Shown: positions 42,334 through 51,424, counted from the stretch's first letter. The stretch: 64,000 nt of DNA from Streptomyces sp. NBC_00414 (GCF_036038375.1 NZ_CP107935.1:744001-808000); one strand, 5' to 3'. Translations and numbers: made by a program. Notes: generated by a model not told the origin, from the sequence alone.

Positions 42334-43065
42334 ATGAGGCATGATGGAGTCGTGACAACTCGGACGGCACCCGCCGACAGCCAGCCTGGAACCCCGCCCC
42401 GGCGCGGCCGGCCCCGCAAGGGCTCCTCCACGCTGACCAGGGACGCCGTCGTCGCGGCCGCGATCTCCGTCATCGACGACGAGGGCGTCGAGGGCGTCAG
42501 CATGCGCACGGTGGCCCGGCGTCTGGGGGTCGACCCGAAGAGCCTCTACAACTACGTCGACGGCAAGGACAACCTCCTCGACGCGGTCGCCGAGCACATC
42601 CTGGTCGGGGTGGCGCTCCCGGAGCCGACGGGGGCGCTCGACGCGGACCTGCGCGCCATCGGAAGGACGTTCCGAGCCGCCACCCTCGCGCACCCCCGCG
42701 CCGGAGCCCTCGTACTGACCCGGCAGCTGTCGTCCTCGGCCGGCCTGCAGCCCGTCGCCACGGTGCTGTCGGTGCTGCGCACCGCCGGCTGCGGACCGGA
42801 GGAGGCGGTGCACCTGCTCAGGACACTGCTGGCCTCGGTCATCGGGACCCTGCTGCGCGAGGTCGCCGCGGGTCCGACCTTCGGGGTGGTCGGCCCCGAG
42901 GCCACGGCGACCCGGCAGCGCGACCTTGAGGCCTCACAGCTGCCCGTGCTCGTCGAAGCCGCTCCTCATCTGGCCCGGTTCCGTCACGACGAGGAGTTCG
43001 AGTACGCGCTCGATCTGATCGTCACCGCCGTCACGAGGAAGGTCGACGAGGGCCACCTCCGATGA
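42334..43065 (+). CDS. TetR/AcrR family regulator
   Basis: 243 residues. PRRGRPRKGSSTLTRDAVVAAAISVIDDEGVEGVSMRTVARRLGVDPKSLYNYVDGKDNLLDAV is a TetR DNA-binding domain with the SLYNYV variant seen in the TetR_C_1 (TetR/tetracycline-repressor-like) class; the C-terminal region is helical. ATG 42334 follows CAAG; GTG 42352 is an alternative. Divergent from the MBL/SnoaL/MBL/GNAT operon, which it probably represses. Confidence 0.9.
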   Translation: MRHDGVVTTRTAPADSQPGTPPRRGRPRKGSSTLTRDAVVAAAISVIDDEGVEGVSMRTVARRLGVDPKSLYNYVDGKDNLLDAVAEHILVGVALPEPTGALDADLRAIGRTFRAATLAHPRAGALVLTRQLSSSAGLQPVATVLSVLRTAGCGPEEAVHLLRTLLASVIGTLLREVAAGPTFGVVGPEATATRQRDLEASQLPVLVEAAPHLARFRHDEEFEYALDLIVTAVTRKVDEGHLR

Positions 43066-43102
43066 ACTCTCGCGCGCGTCACGGGTGACGACCGGATCGC
43101 GA

Positions 43103-43174
43103 GTCAGATTCGGGGCGCGAGCCAGGATCGGGGCACGGGTCAGGATCGGGGCACGGGTCAGGACCGGGTCCACG
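43103..43174. repeat. Four degenerate 18-bp tandem units
   Basis: Units of the form GTCAGGATCGGGGCACGG at 43121-43138 and 43139-43156, flanked by degenerate copies at 43103-43120 and 43157-43174, fill the gap between tetR and the chimeric gene. Confidence 0.75.
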
Positions 43175-43255
43175 CGTCAGGGCGGGGTCACGCGTGGGGA
43201 TTCGGACGCGGTGTCACCAGGCCGCCCTGGTGGGCGATGACGACGAGTTGCCCGG

Positions 43256-44128
43256 TCATGGGCATGGAGGCATGGCCCGCTGGATGTGGCTGCGCATGGT
43301 CAGCGGGCTCAGGACGAGCTGTTCGGCGATCTCCGTGTCGGAGTTGCCGTGCGCGGCCGGGGCGGTGACCTCGCGTTCGCGTTCGGTCAGGGCCTTGAGG
43401 ATGTCGGGGAGAGCCGGGAGGGCGTCGGCGTGCGGGGCTGCCAGGAAGCGGATGATGAGCGACCGCGTGGCGGCGGGCGAGAGCAGGGCCTCCCCGGCGG
43501 CCACGGTGCGGATGCCGGACAGCAGGACCTCGGGGCTGACGCCCTTGCCGAGGAAGCCGCCGGCACCGGCGCGCAGGGCCTTGGCGACGTTCTCGTCGTT
43601 CTCGTCGCTCTCGTCGTTCTCGTCGCTCTCGTCGTTCTCGTCGCTCTCGAAAGTGGTGAGCACGAGGATGCGGGTCGCGGACAGCTCCGGCCGCGCGCAG
43701 ATGGCCGCGGTGGCCGACACCCCGTCCACGTTCGGCATGCGGATGTCCATGATGACCACGTCGGGGCGATGGGTCACCGCGAGGTCGACGGCCTCCTGTC
43801 CGTCGGCGGCCTCCGCCACGACGGTCATGTCGGCGACCGACTCGATGGTGTCGCGCTCGTCGGTCGCGGTCACCTTCCGGCCGTCGGGCGCGATGAACAC
43901 GATCTGCGCGGTGGCGCCGTCGGCGGACGAGCCGGGGAAGCGCTCGCCGATCGGCTCGAAGGCCTTCTGCGCCTCGATGCCGGGCATGAAGGAGGTGGTG
44001 TCCTCGGATGCCGCGGGAGCCGTGACGGCTCCGGCTCCGGCGGCGCCGACGATCGCCACCCACAGAAGGGTCACCAGCCGGCGCCGCCGAAAGGCGGTCC
44101 GGCCCAGCCGACAGAGCAAGGTAGCCAC
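43256..44128 (-). pseudogene. Chimeric decayed gene: MMPL exporter N-terminus fused to a truncated NarL-type response regulator
   Basis: Open frame of 290 codons from GTG 44128. Residues 1-97 (LCRLGRTAFRRRRLVTLLWVAIVGAAGAGAV, then the ERFPGSSADGATAQIVFIAPDG periplasmic start) are the beginning of an MMPL-type RND exporter. From residue about 98 the sequence becomes a response regulator: MTVVAEAADGQEAVDLAVTHRPDVVIMDIRMP with phospho-acceptor D128, LTTF (T159 region) and a C-terminal NarL helix-turn-helix (LTEREREV, TEIAEQLVLSPL). The receiver lacks its first strand and acidic pair. Its beta4-alpha4 loop is inflated by the repeat SDENDE (43589-43648). The HTH then stops early; the normal end (QLVVIAHQGGLVTPRP) continues to 43188 in another frame. 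So exporter, receiver and HTH are all broken. Confidence 0.72.
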
Positions 44129-44559
44129 GAGAAACGGGTCTCCGGGTCTGGGTTCGAGTAGGTGACCGGCCTGGTGTGCGGGGGTGCGGCGCGGCATCGT
44201 GCGACTGCCGGCGATGCCATCTGGTGGCCAGGCATCAGATGCCGCGTCCGTCTCCTCCTTCAGTAGGAGGGGGCGCTGCTCCACGAGCGTGACCGCGTCC
44301 CGCGCCGACGCCGCACAGGGCGCTTTGCGCACATGTGCCGGGGAAAGCGTTTTCATCCGTCGTGGTTCTTCGCGATTCGTCCTTCGTGGGGGCACTTCCG
44401 GGGAACTACTGCCGCGCTCCCGGCGTCAAACGTATCGGGCTTGCCACCCCGGCGCATTGCGCCGGATTCTGACGACACCTGAGCACGCCGCGCATTCGCC
44501 CTCCCTGCACCGTGCGACGAATGCCCGTTGAGCCGCTGACCATTTGGGGACTATTCGCA
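44129..44559. other. 431-bp intergenic region, possible promoter and hairpin
   Basis: No gene recognised; open frames here have no family-like content. A perfect hairpin, CCTCCT, TCAGT, AGGAGG (44254-44270), and a GATGCC/GGCATC inverted repeat (around 44215-44240) lie in it. They may be control sites of the original exporter or two-component genes now fused downstream. Confidence 0.5.
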
Positions 44560-45324
44560 GTGACCACCGTAATTGTGCAGCTTTCCGACGCCGTCGTCCG
44601 CCACTCCGACGGCCCCCGGCCCGAGCCGCGTCTGGTCCGCCTGAGCCCGGGTCAGAGCGCCGAGTTCGGGCGTGGGAGGCCCGGGACACCGCTGCCGATA
44701 CCCTTGCGCGACCCCGCGGTGTCGCGGTGCGCCGGACAGGTCACCGCCGTGGAGGACTACTGGCGTCTTTCCAATTACAGTGCTGAGGCCACGTATGTCG
44801 TGGAGAACCTCGAAGGGGCAGGGGAACACATCCGCGTCGCACCGGGACGTATTGGTGCACCCGTCCCGTTCGAGCTGTCCCGGGTAATTCTGCCCGCCGT
44901 CGAAACTCCCATGGAATTCAAGGTGTTCGCGCCCCAGCACGCGTATGCGGAAGCCGGGTGCGAGACCCCTGCCGGAGAACCGACCACGAGCCCCTTCTCG
45001 CTGAACCCCACGTCCAAGTATTTCCTGGTGCTGCTGGCCCTGTGCGAACCGCGGCTGCGCTCCTCGTCGAGCGCGGCCGTCCCCGGCGTGGGCGAGGTTC
45101 TCGAACGGCTGCGACCGCTGCCGAGTTGCCAAGAGCTGACCCGCTCCGCGCTCAATTACCACATCGACTATCTCGCCGACACCAAGCTGCGGCTGCGGGA
45201 GGGCCCGGGAGGCTCCTACGGCGAGGCGGGTGGCAAGCGCGAACGGCTGGTCAGCCTCGCACTGCGCTTCAATCTGGTCCGCGAAGAGCACTTGGCTCTG
45301 CTCCCTCCAGCCGTCAGACGCTGA
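44560..45324 (+). CDS. FHA-like partner protein of the adjacent Ser/Thr kinase
   Basis: 254 residues from GTG 44560, selected as the family-like start (VTTVIVQLSDAVVRH); GGGGA is about 8 nt upstream, and an earlier ATG at 44512 would add non-conserved sequence. VRLSPGQSAEFGRGRPGTPLPIPLRDPAVSRCAGQVTAVEDYWRLSNYS is an FHA-type phosphothreonine-binding beta-sandwich (G-R and S-R...W-L-N-S landmarks). The C-terminal part (CQELTRSALNYHIDYLADTKLRL) is winged-helix-like. It is followed 19 bp later by a transmembrane kinase, the expected phosphorylation partner. Confidence 0.75.
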   Translation: MTTVIVQLSDAVVRHSDGPRPEPRLVRLSPGQSAEFGRGRPGTPLPIPLRDPAVSRCAGQVTAVEDYWRLSNYSAEATYVVENLEGAGEHIRVAPGRIGAPVPFELSRVILPAVETPMEFKVFAPQHAYAEAGCETPAGEPTTSPFSLNPTSKYFLVLLALCEPRLRSSSSAAVPGVGEVLERLRPLPSCQELTRSALNYHIDYLADTKLRLREGPGGSYGEAGGKRERLVSLALRFNLVREEHLALLPPAVRR

Positions 45325-45343
45325 ACCGAAAGGCTCGCCCAGG

Positions 45344-46891
45344 ATGAACCACTCGCACACCACTCCCCCGCTCGACCCGGCGCCGGGGTACCGCATCGCG
45401 GACTGGGAGATCACCGCCCTCATAGGCTCGGGCAGTTGGGGCAGCGTGTACGCGGCGAAGAAGGTCGTCGAAACCGCCGTCGGCGGCACCGCCGTCGCCA
45501 TCAAGCTGCTGCGCACCGACCTGCTGACCCCGGGACAGCGTGCGTCGATGGAGGAACTGGCCCACAAGGAGGCGCAGTTCAGCACGGAAGCGGACCACCC
45601 CCACCTCGTACGCACCCACGCGGTCGTGACCCTGAGGGATCCGGAGCGGCCCGAGCTGGACGGCATGACGGCACTGGTGATGGACCGTGCCGAAGGCAGC
45701 CTCCAGGATCTCCTCGCGGCGGGCGGGACAGGACGGCCGCTGCCGGAGGCCGAGCGGATCCTCAGCGGGGTGGCCGCCGGGCTGGCACACATGCACACGC
45801 ACGGCTGGATCCACGCGGACCTCAAACCGGCGAACATCCTCCTCGGGCCCGAAGGAGCGGTGTGGCTCGCGGACTTCGGGCTCACCGTGGAGCTGGAGGG
45901 CACGCACGCGTACGTTCCGCCCCTGGGCTCGCTCGACCACGTACCCCCGGAGTGGTGGTCGGAGCGGACCGGTGTCCACGGCACGACCGTGCGGAAGACG
46001 GCGGACATCTGGGCCTTCGGTGTGCTGGCGCACCAGGTGCTGACGGGCGGCCTCCATCCGTTCCCCGGCAGTACGGCACGGGCCCGCTCCCTGGCCGCGC
46101 AGGCCTACGCCAACGGTTCGGCTCCGCTCCGCCTCGACGACTCCCTGGAGCCGGAGTGGCGGAAGCTGATCGTCGAATGCCTGGCCCCGGACCACGCCTC
46201 CCGAGCGGCCCTGGACGCGGCTGAACTGTCGCGCAGGGTCGGCGCGTTGCATGTGGAGCGGCTCCCCAGGCCCCTGTACCGGCGTCCGGCGGTCGTGCTC
46301 GCCGCCGGCCTCACCGCCTGTGCGACGGTCGCCGCCTCATTAGTGGCCTTCGCGCCCTCGGACGGCAAGGACACCCCCGAGAAGTCGAAGTCCTCGGCGA
46401 CCGGGACCGCGCTCGCCGACACCGCCCTGCCCGGGGCCATTCCCGCCGACTCCGATGTGCCCGTCCCGCTGCGGCGGATCATCACGGATGCCGCGAAGCG
46501 GTGCACGGACGCGGAGGTCACTCCGGCGTTGCTGGCCGCGATGCTCAAGGCCGAGAGCGGTTTCGACCCGAAGGCGTCCCGGGCCGCCACCGGGGAGCAC
46601 GGCATCGCGATGTGGACGCCGGCGGTGTTCAAGGCGTGGGCCGTGGACGGCGACAAGGACGGCGACAAGGACTACATGTCGCCTCCCGACGCCATCGCGA
46701 CCATGTCCGTGTTCACCTGCTGGCTCGACCAGCGTTTCAAGCAGAACGACCTGCGGGAGAACCTGCCCGGGCTGATAGCCGCCGGCTATCGCACGAGCGA
46801 CCGGACCGTCATCGAGGCCGGTGGTGTACCGAAGGCCGTGCAGCCCTACGTGGACGAGGTCCTCGCCAACCTCAAGGACTACACGCCCTGA
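45344..46891 (+). CDS. Transmembrane Ser/Thr protein kinase with extracellular lytic-transglycosylase-like domain
   Basis: 515 residues from ATG 45344. Kinase lobe: GSGSWGSVY (P-loop, 28-36), VAIK with catalytic-support Lys54, HADLKPANILL (HRD-type loop with Ala, 157), DFGL (177-179) and VPPEWW; N-lobe and C-lobe complete. A single helix at 314-337 (RRPAVVLAAGLTACATVAASLVAF) leads outside. After a Ser/Thr-rich linker, residues 376-515 form a goose-lysozyme/SLT-like fold (LLAAMLKAESGFDPKASRAATGEHGIAMW) with putative catalytic Glu404. The outer domain could bind or cleave peptidoglycan and so sense the wall. The strong terminator after it ends the operon. Confidence 0.88.
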   Translation: MNHSHTTPPLDPAPGYRIADWEITALIGSGSWGSVYAAKKVVETAVGGTAVAIKLLRTDLLTPGQRASMEELAHKEAQFSTEADHPHLVRTHAVVTLRDPERPELDGMTALVMDRAEGSLQDLLAAGGTGRPLPEAERILSGVAAGLAHMHTHGWIHADLKPANILLGPEGAVWLADFGLTVELEGTHAYVPPLGSLDHVPPEWWSERTGVHGTTVRKTADIWAFGVLAHQVLTGGLHPFPGSTARARSLAAQAYANGSAPLRLDDSLEPEWRKLIVECLAPDHASRAALDAAELSRRVGALHVERLPRPLYRRPAVVLAAGLTACATVAASLVAFAPSDGKDTPEKSKSSATGTALADTALPGAIPADSDVPVPLRRIITDAAKRCTDAEVTPALLAAMLKAESGFDPKASRAATGEHGIAMWTPAVFKAWAVDGDKDGDKDYMSPPDAIATMSVFTCWLDQRFKQNDLRENLPGLIAAGYRTSDRTVIEAGGVPKAVQPYVDEVLANLKDYTP

Positions 46892-46898
46892 CACACCG

Positions 46899-46942
46899 GG
46901 CCCGGGGCCGCTCCTGACACACGTCAGGAGCGGCCCCGGGCC
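46899..46942. terminator. Strong intrinsic terminator after the kinase gene
   Basis: Perfect 20-bp inverted arms (GGCCCGGGGCCGCTCCTGAC and its complement) with an ACAC loop, starting 8 bp after the kinase stop. Very stable stem; little T-tract follows. It isolates the kinase operon from the downstream beta-lactamase-fold gene. Confidence 0.85.
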
Positions 46943-46994
46943 ACCCCCGCCTAGCGTCGCGGATCATTCCGTCACCGCACGCAACAGGGGGCAC

Positions 46995-48233
46995 ATGATC
47001 ATGCGGCATCTCTCATCCATCCGCAGCGGGCCGAAGGCGGCGCGGCGGGCACTGCTCTCCGTGAGTGCCCTGCTGCTCTGTCTGGCGACAGCGGCCACCA
47101 CCGCGACCGCCGCTCCGGGCGGCGCGACAGCCGACGCCGAGGGCACGGTGTCCGCCGCGGCAGCCCAGGTGCAGGTCCCGGCCGATGTCACCGCCGGGGT
47201 CGCGGTGTACGACCGGCAGACAGGGACCTTCACCGACCAGCTCAACGCGAGCATGCGGTTCCGCTCGGCGTCCGTCGTCAAGCTGCTGCTGGTGCTCGAC
47301 TTCCTCTGGAACCGCGGTCCCGACTACACCATCCCCGCCGCCGACCGCGCCCTGCTGGAGCCGATGCTCCGCAGCAGTGACGACGACGCGGCAAGTCACT
47401 ACTGGGAGGTCAACGGCGGCCCGGCGATCGTCACCCGCATGGTCCGCGAACTCGTTCTGAGCGACACCGCCGGTCCACCCGCCGGGTACGAGGGCTACTG
47501 GGGTTACACGGCCGTCTCGGCCCGCGACACGGTCAAGATCTACCGCTACATCCTGGAACAGGCACCGGCTCCCGTACGGGAGTTCATCATGTCCAACCTG
47601 CGGCAGTCGACCCGCTGCGCCTCCGACTCCTTCGACCAGCACTTCGGCATTCCCGGTGCCTTCGACCGGCCCTGGGCCGTCAAGCAGGGCTGGTCGGGCG
47701 ACTACGAGGCCGGCACCTGCGGTCCCGGTAACACGAAGAAGACGGAGCCGTCGTCCGCGTCGAAGTCCACGGGACCGAAGGCCGCCGGGTCGAGGGCCGC
47801 GGAACCGGTGAATCTGTCCCGGCCGGCCCTGCACACCACCGGCACGGTCGGCGCGGGCGACCGGACCATCGTCGCCGTCCTCACCCTGCACCCGATCGGC
47901 ACCGGCTACGGCAAGGCCTACACCGACATCGGCAGGCTGACCCGCAGCCTCGACGTGCCCGGCGCGACGAGGCCCACGGGAAAGTGGTACGGCACCTGGG
48001 GAACGCGGGTCGGCGTCCGTGACGCGGCGACCACCGCCTCGGGCGTCCGGACGCGCCTGCCCGCCGGTGCGGAGGTCCTCATCAGCTGCCAGAAGCAGGG
48101 CGAGACCGTCTCCGTGCCGCCGTACACCAACAACTGGTGGGCGTACCTGCCCCAGTACGGCGGCTACATGTCCAACATCTACGTCAGCTCACCGGACGAC
48201 AAGCTGCCCGACGTACCGGTCTGCGTCTCCTGA
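46995..48233 (+). CDS. Secreted serine hydrolase of the beta-lactamase fold with C-terminal SH3-like domain
   Basis: 412 residues from ATG 46995 (AGGGG upstream). Signal peptide at about 1-40 (LLSVSALLLCLATAATTATAA). The penicillin-binding fold retains S93-x-x-K96 (SVVK), an SDD triad near 129 in place of SDN, and KQG near 225 in place of KTG, so it is likely a class-A-like beta-lactamase relative or D,D-peptidase-like protein with altered specificity. A disordered Lys/Ser/Ala insertion (about 240-265) splits the fold. Residues about 330-412 (TWGTRVGVRDAATTASGVRTRLPAG) are an SH3b-like wall-binding module. Sits after the kinase operon and before the large secreted protein. Confidence 0.82.
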   Translation: MIMRHLSSIRSGPKAARRALLSVSALLLCLATAATTATAAPGGATADAEGTVSAAAAQVQVPADVTAGVAVYDRQTGTFTDQLNASMRFRSASVVKLLLVLDFLWNRGPDYTIPAADRALLEPMLRSSDDDAASHYWEVNGGPAIVTRMVRELVLSDTAGPPAGYEGYWGYTAVSARDTVKIYRYILEQAPAPVREFIMSNLRQSTRCASDSFDQHFGIPGAFDRPWAVKQGWSGDYEAGTCGPGNTKKTEPSSASKSTGPKAAGSRAAEPVNLSRPALHTTGTVGAGDRTIVAVLTLHPIGTGYGKAYTDIGRLTRSLDVPGATRPTGKWYGTWGTRVGVRDAATTASGVRTRLPAGAEVLISCQKQGETVSVPPYTNNWWAYLPQYGGYMSNIYVSSPDDKLPDVPVCVS

Positions 48234-48403
48234 CCCTGAGTGGTTCGGCGCCAAAGGGGCGAACGGGCAAGGACTTTGAACACTCACAGTACAAAGTATG
48301 GACATGCCAAGTGAAAGCCCCTTAGGTTGGCGGCGCACCGCAGCCACGTCAGAAAGACCGGAACGCAATCCGGCACGGTCCGGTCCCGCTTCATGGAGGA
48401 CCG

Positions 48404-51400
48404 TTGTCCCACCATCAGTTCCTGCGTGCCCGAAGACTCCTCACCTCCCTACTGACCGGGGCCGTTCTGACCGGCGGCCTCCTGGCCGCCCCCGCGTCCT
48501 CGGCCGCCTCGGACGTCTCGGCGGCGGACATCCCGCCGCAGGAGCCCGGGGTCACGCTGCGCGTGTTCGACGTGCAGACACCGCTGAGCAAGCTCTGCAC
48601 CCTCAAACCCGGACAGACCCCCAACCACGACGCGCTCAAGTCGACCGTGGACTGGTCCACGACCGATGACTTCGGCGGCTTCTCCGACCGTTTCGTCTCG
48701 GAAGTGACCGGCTATCTGGTCGTACCGAGCGACGGCACCTACGGGTTGCGCCTCACCAGCGACGACGGCTCCCGGCTGAGCATCGACGGCGCCGCTGTCA
48801 TCGACCACGACGGACTCCACGGCGCGGAGCCCAAGGACGCCTCCGTCCAGCTCACCGCGGGCTCGCACCCGCTGCGCATCGACCACTTCGAGCGTGACGG
48901 CGGACAGGAACTGCGCCTCGCCTGGCAGCCGCCGGGCGCGAGCGACTTCAGCACCGTGCCGCGCGAGGCGCTGAGCACGGATGCCGGCGTCGTGCGGGTC
49001 ACGGCACCCGGCCGCAAGGAGTGCGAGGCGAGCGGCGACACCCCCGGTGACGGCCTCCCGCTCACCGACGTACGCCCCGACCTGACCCTCACCGACCTGC
49101 GCCCCGACGGCTTCGAACCGCAGGTCACCGGAATGGACTGGCTGCCCGACGGACGGCTGGCGATCAGCACCTGGGGCGGCTCCGACAACGTTGCCGGTGA
49201 GGTGTACCTGCTGGACAACGTGACCGGCGCGACCAGCAAGGACAAGGTCACCGTCAAGAAGATCGCCGACGGGCTGCGGGAGCCCATGGGCATCAAGTAC
49301 GTGGACGGTTCGCTGTACGTCTCGCAGAAACACGAGCTGACCCGGCTCGTCGACAAGAACCGCGACGACGTGGCCGACGAGTACCGCACCGTCGCGACCT
49401 GGCCGTACGGAAAGAACTTCCACGAGTTCGCCTTCGGACTCCTGTACCGCGACGGCCACTTCTACGTGAACCTGTCCGTCTCCATCAACCTCGGTGGCGC
49501 GACCACGGTTCCGCAGCCCGCGCCGGGCCGCGGGACCACGTACAAGGTCAGCAAGAAGACCGGGAAGATCAGCCCTGTCGCGGGCGGGCTGCGCACTCCG
49601 AACGGGATCGGCTGGGGACCCGAGGGCGAGATCTTCGCCACCGACAACCAGGGCGGCTGGCTTCCCTCGTCGAAGCTCATCCACGTCAAGAAGGGCCGCT
49701 TCTTCAACCACTACACCGAGCCGTCCGGCCCCTTCGACGCGGCCGAGCCCACCAATCCGGTGCTGTGGCTGCCGCAGAACGAGATCGCGAACTCGCCCTC
49801 CACACCCCTGTATCTGAAGAAGGGGCAGTTCGCGGGTCAGATGCTGATCGGCGACGTGACCTACGGCGGCCTGCAGCGCGCGTACCTGGAGAAGGTGAAG
49901 GGCGAGTACCAGGGCGCCGTCTTCCGCTACACGCAGGGCCTTGAGGCCGGGGTCAACCGCCTCTCCCTCGGTCCCGACGGCTCGCTCTACGCCGGTGGTC
50001 TGGGCGCCGACGGCAACTGGGGTCAGGAGGGCAAGCTCAAGTTCGGCCTGCAGAAGCTCACTCCCAACGGCGGCAACACCTTCGACGTCAAGACGATGCG
50101 CGCCGTGCCGGGCGGCTTCGACCTGACGTACACCAAGCCGGTGTCCGCGAAGACGGCCGAGGAGCTGGCCAAGCACTACAAGGCCGAGCAGTGGCGGTAC
50201 ACACCGACCAGCGACTACGGCGGCCCGAAGATCGCCGAAGAGGTGCTCCCCGTGCGGTCGGCCGAGCTGTCGAAGGACAAGCGCACCGTGAAGCTGCGCC
50301 TGGACAACCTGAAGCCCGGCCGGGTCGTGCACCTGCGCTCCCCGCGCCCCTTCACCTCCGAGTCCGGTGAGTCGCTGTGGAACACCGAGGCCTGGTACAC
50401 GCTCAACGCCATGCCCGGCAAGCAGCCGCCCGCCGCCACGCAGTACGAGGCCGAGGAGGCCCGGCTGACGGGCACGGCCGGTATCGCCACGGACCACCCC
50501 GGCTACTCCGGCAGCGGCTTCGTCGCCCGCTACAACACGGAGGGCAAGGTCGGCACCACCTTCGACGTGCAGGTCAAGAAGTCGGGCACCTACGACGTCA
50601 ACCTGCGCTACTCCAACGGCCCGAACCCGTTCCAGGGAACCAAGTCGCTCTCCCTGTACGCCAACGGGAAGAAGCTGCGGCAGGTGAAGCTCGCCTCCAC
50701 CAGTGACTGGAACTCATGGTCCACCCAGACCGAACCGGTGAAGCTGCGCAAGGGCGACAACACCATCTCCTACCGCTACGAAGCCGGGGACACCGGCCAT
50801 GTCAACCTCGACCTGATCACCGTCCGCCCCCAGGGCGCGTCCCTCGCGCTCTTCGACGGGACCGCGGCCTCGCAGTCGCAGTGGCAGCACACGGACGGCC
50901 GGCGGCTGGAGTGGCCGCTCGCCGACGAGGGCTCGATGGAGGTGTGCTGCGGTGACATCCGGACCATCGACGCGTACCAGGACTTCAAGCTGCACGCCGA
51001 GTTCCGGGTCCCGCTGCTGCCCGACGACGTCACCGGGCAGAACCGCGGGAACAGCGGGATCTTCATCCAGGACCGCTACGAGCTGCAGATCCTCGATTCC
51101 TACGGCGACACCACGCTGGACACCAACGAGGCCGGAGCCATCTATCTGAAGAAGGCTCCCGACGTGAACGCGGCCAAGGCGCCGGAGACCTGGCAGACGT
51201 ACGACATCGTCTTCCGCGCCGCCCGCTACGACGACACCGGCAAGAAGACCGCGGATGCCCGGCTGACCGTGGTGTGGAACGGCCGGAAGGTGCACGACGA
51301 CATCACCCTCGACAGCCCCACCGCCTCGGGCCGGGCCGAGACACCGTCGACGGGAGCGATCCGACTGCAGGACCACGGGAACAAGGTCCGGTTCCGCAAC

Positions 51401-51424
51401 ATCACGCTGGAGCCTCTCACGTGA
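48404..51424 (+). CDS. Secreted PA14 / sorbosone-dehydrogenase-propeller / CBM / DUF1080 multidomain protein
   Basis: 1006 residues from a TTG start at 48404, three bases after GGAGGA; no in-frame ATG or GTG gives a signal peptide. Signal: RRLLTSLLTGAVLTGGLLAAPASSA. Domains in order: PA14 (about 55-190, YLVVPSDGTYGLRLTSDDGSRLSIDG), beta-propeller of the sorbosone/glucose dehydrogenase type (about 215-640, MGIKYVDGSLYVSQKHELTRL), CBM35/CBM6-like sugar-binding (about 685-815, YEAEEARLTGTAGIATDHPGYSGSGFV), and 3-keto-disaccharide hydrolase/DUF1080 (about 825-1006, NSGIFIQDRYELQILDSYG). Extracellular glycan-binding or oxidising role is likely; substrate unknown. Confidence 0.85.
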   Translation: MSHHQFLRARRLLTSLLTGAVLTGGLLAAPASSAASDVSAADIPPQEPGVTLRVFDVQTPLSKLCTLKPGQTPNHDALKSTVDWSTTDDFGGFSDRFVSEVTGYLVVPSDGTYGLRLTSDDGSRLSIDGAAVIDHDGLHGAEPKDASVQLTAGSHPLRIDHFERDGGQELRLAWQPPGASDFSTVPREALSTDAGVVRVTAPGRKECEASGDTPGDGLPLTDVRPDLTLTDLRPDGFEPQVTGMDWLPDGRLAISTWGGSDNVAGEVYLLDNVTGATSKDKVTVKKIADGLREPMGIKYVDGSLYVSQKHELTRLVDKNRDDVADEYRTVATWPYGKNFHEFAFGLLYRDGHFYVNLSVSINLGGATTVPQPAPGRGTTYKVSKKTGKISPVAGGLRTPNGIGWGPEGEIFATDNQGGWLPSSKLIHVKKGRFFNHYTEPSGPFDAAEPTNPVLWLPQNEIANSPSTPLYLKKGQFAGQMLIGDVTYGGLQRAYLEKVKGEYQGAVFRYTQGLEAGVNRLSLGPDGSLYAGGLGADGNWGQEGKLKFGLQKLTPNGGNTFDVKTMRAVPGGFDLTYTKPVSAKTAEELAKHYKAEQWRYTPTSDYGGPKIAEEVLPVRSAELSKDKRTVKLRLDNLKPGRVVHLRSPRPFTSESGESLWNTEAWYTLNAMPGKQPPAATQYEAEEARLTGTAGIATDHPGYSGSGFVARYNTEGKVGTTFDVQVKKSGTYDVNLRYSNGPNPFQGTKSLSLYANGKKLRQVKLASTSDWNSWSTQTEPVKLRKGDNTISYRYEAGDTGHVNLDLITVRPQGASLALFDGTAASQSQWQHTDGRRLEWPLADEGSMEVCCGDIRTIDAYQDFKLHAEFRVPLLPDDVTGQNRGNSGIFIQDRYELQILDSYGDTTLDTNEAGAIYLKKAPDVNAAKAPETWQTYDIVFRAARYDDTGKKTADARLTVVWNGRKVHDDITLDSPTASGRAETPSTGAIRLQDHGNKVRFRNITLEPLT

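Noticed and set aside
43589..43648. GTTCTCGTCGCTCTCGTC array as a possible CRISPR
   Set aside because: Units are contiguous with period 18 and no spacers; it is an in-frame SDENDE expansion.
44184..44531. 115-codon plus-strand frame before the FHA-like gene
   Set aside because: Composition is not protein-like and there is no ribosome-binding site; treated as intergenic.
48449..50497. 682-codon minus-strand frame inside the PA14/propeller gene
   Set aside because: Shadow with no domain content; the plus-strand protein has coherent signal peptide and domains.
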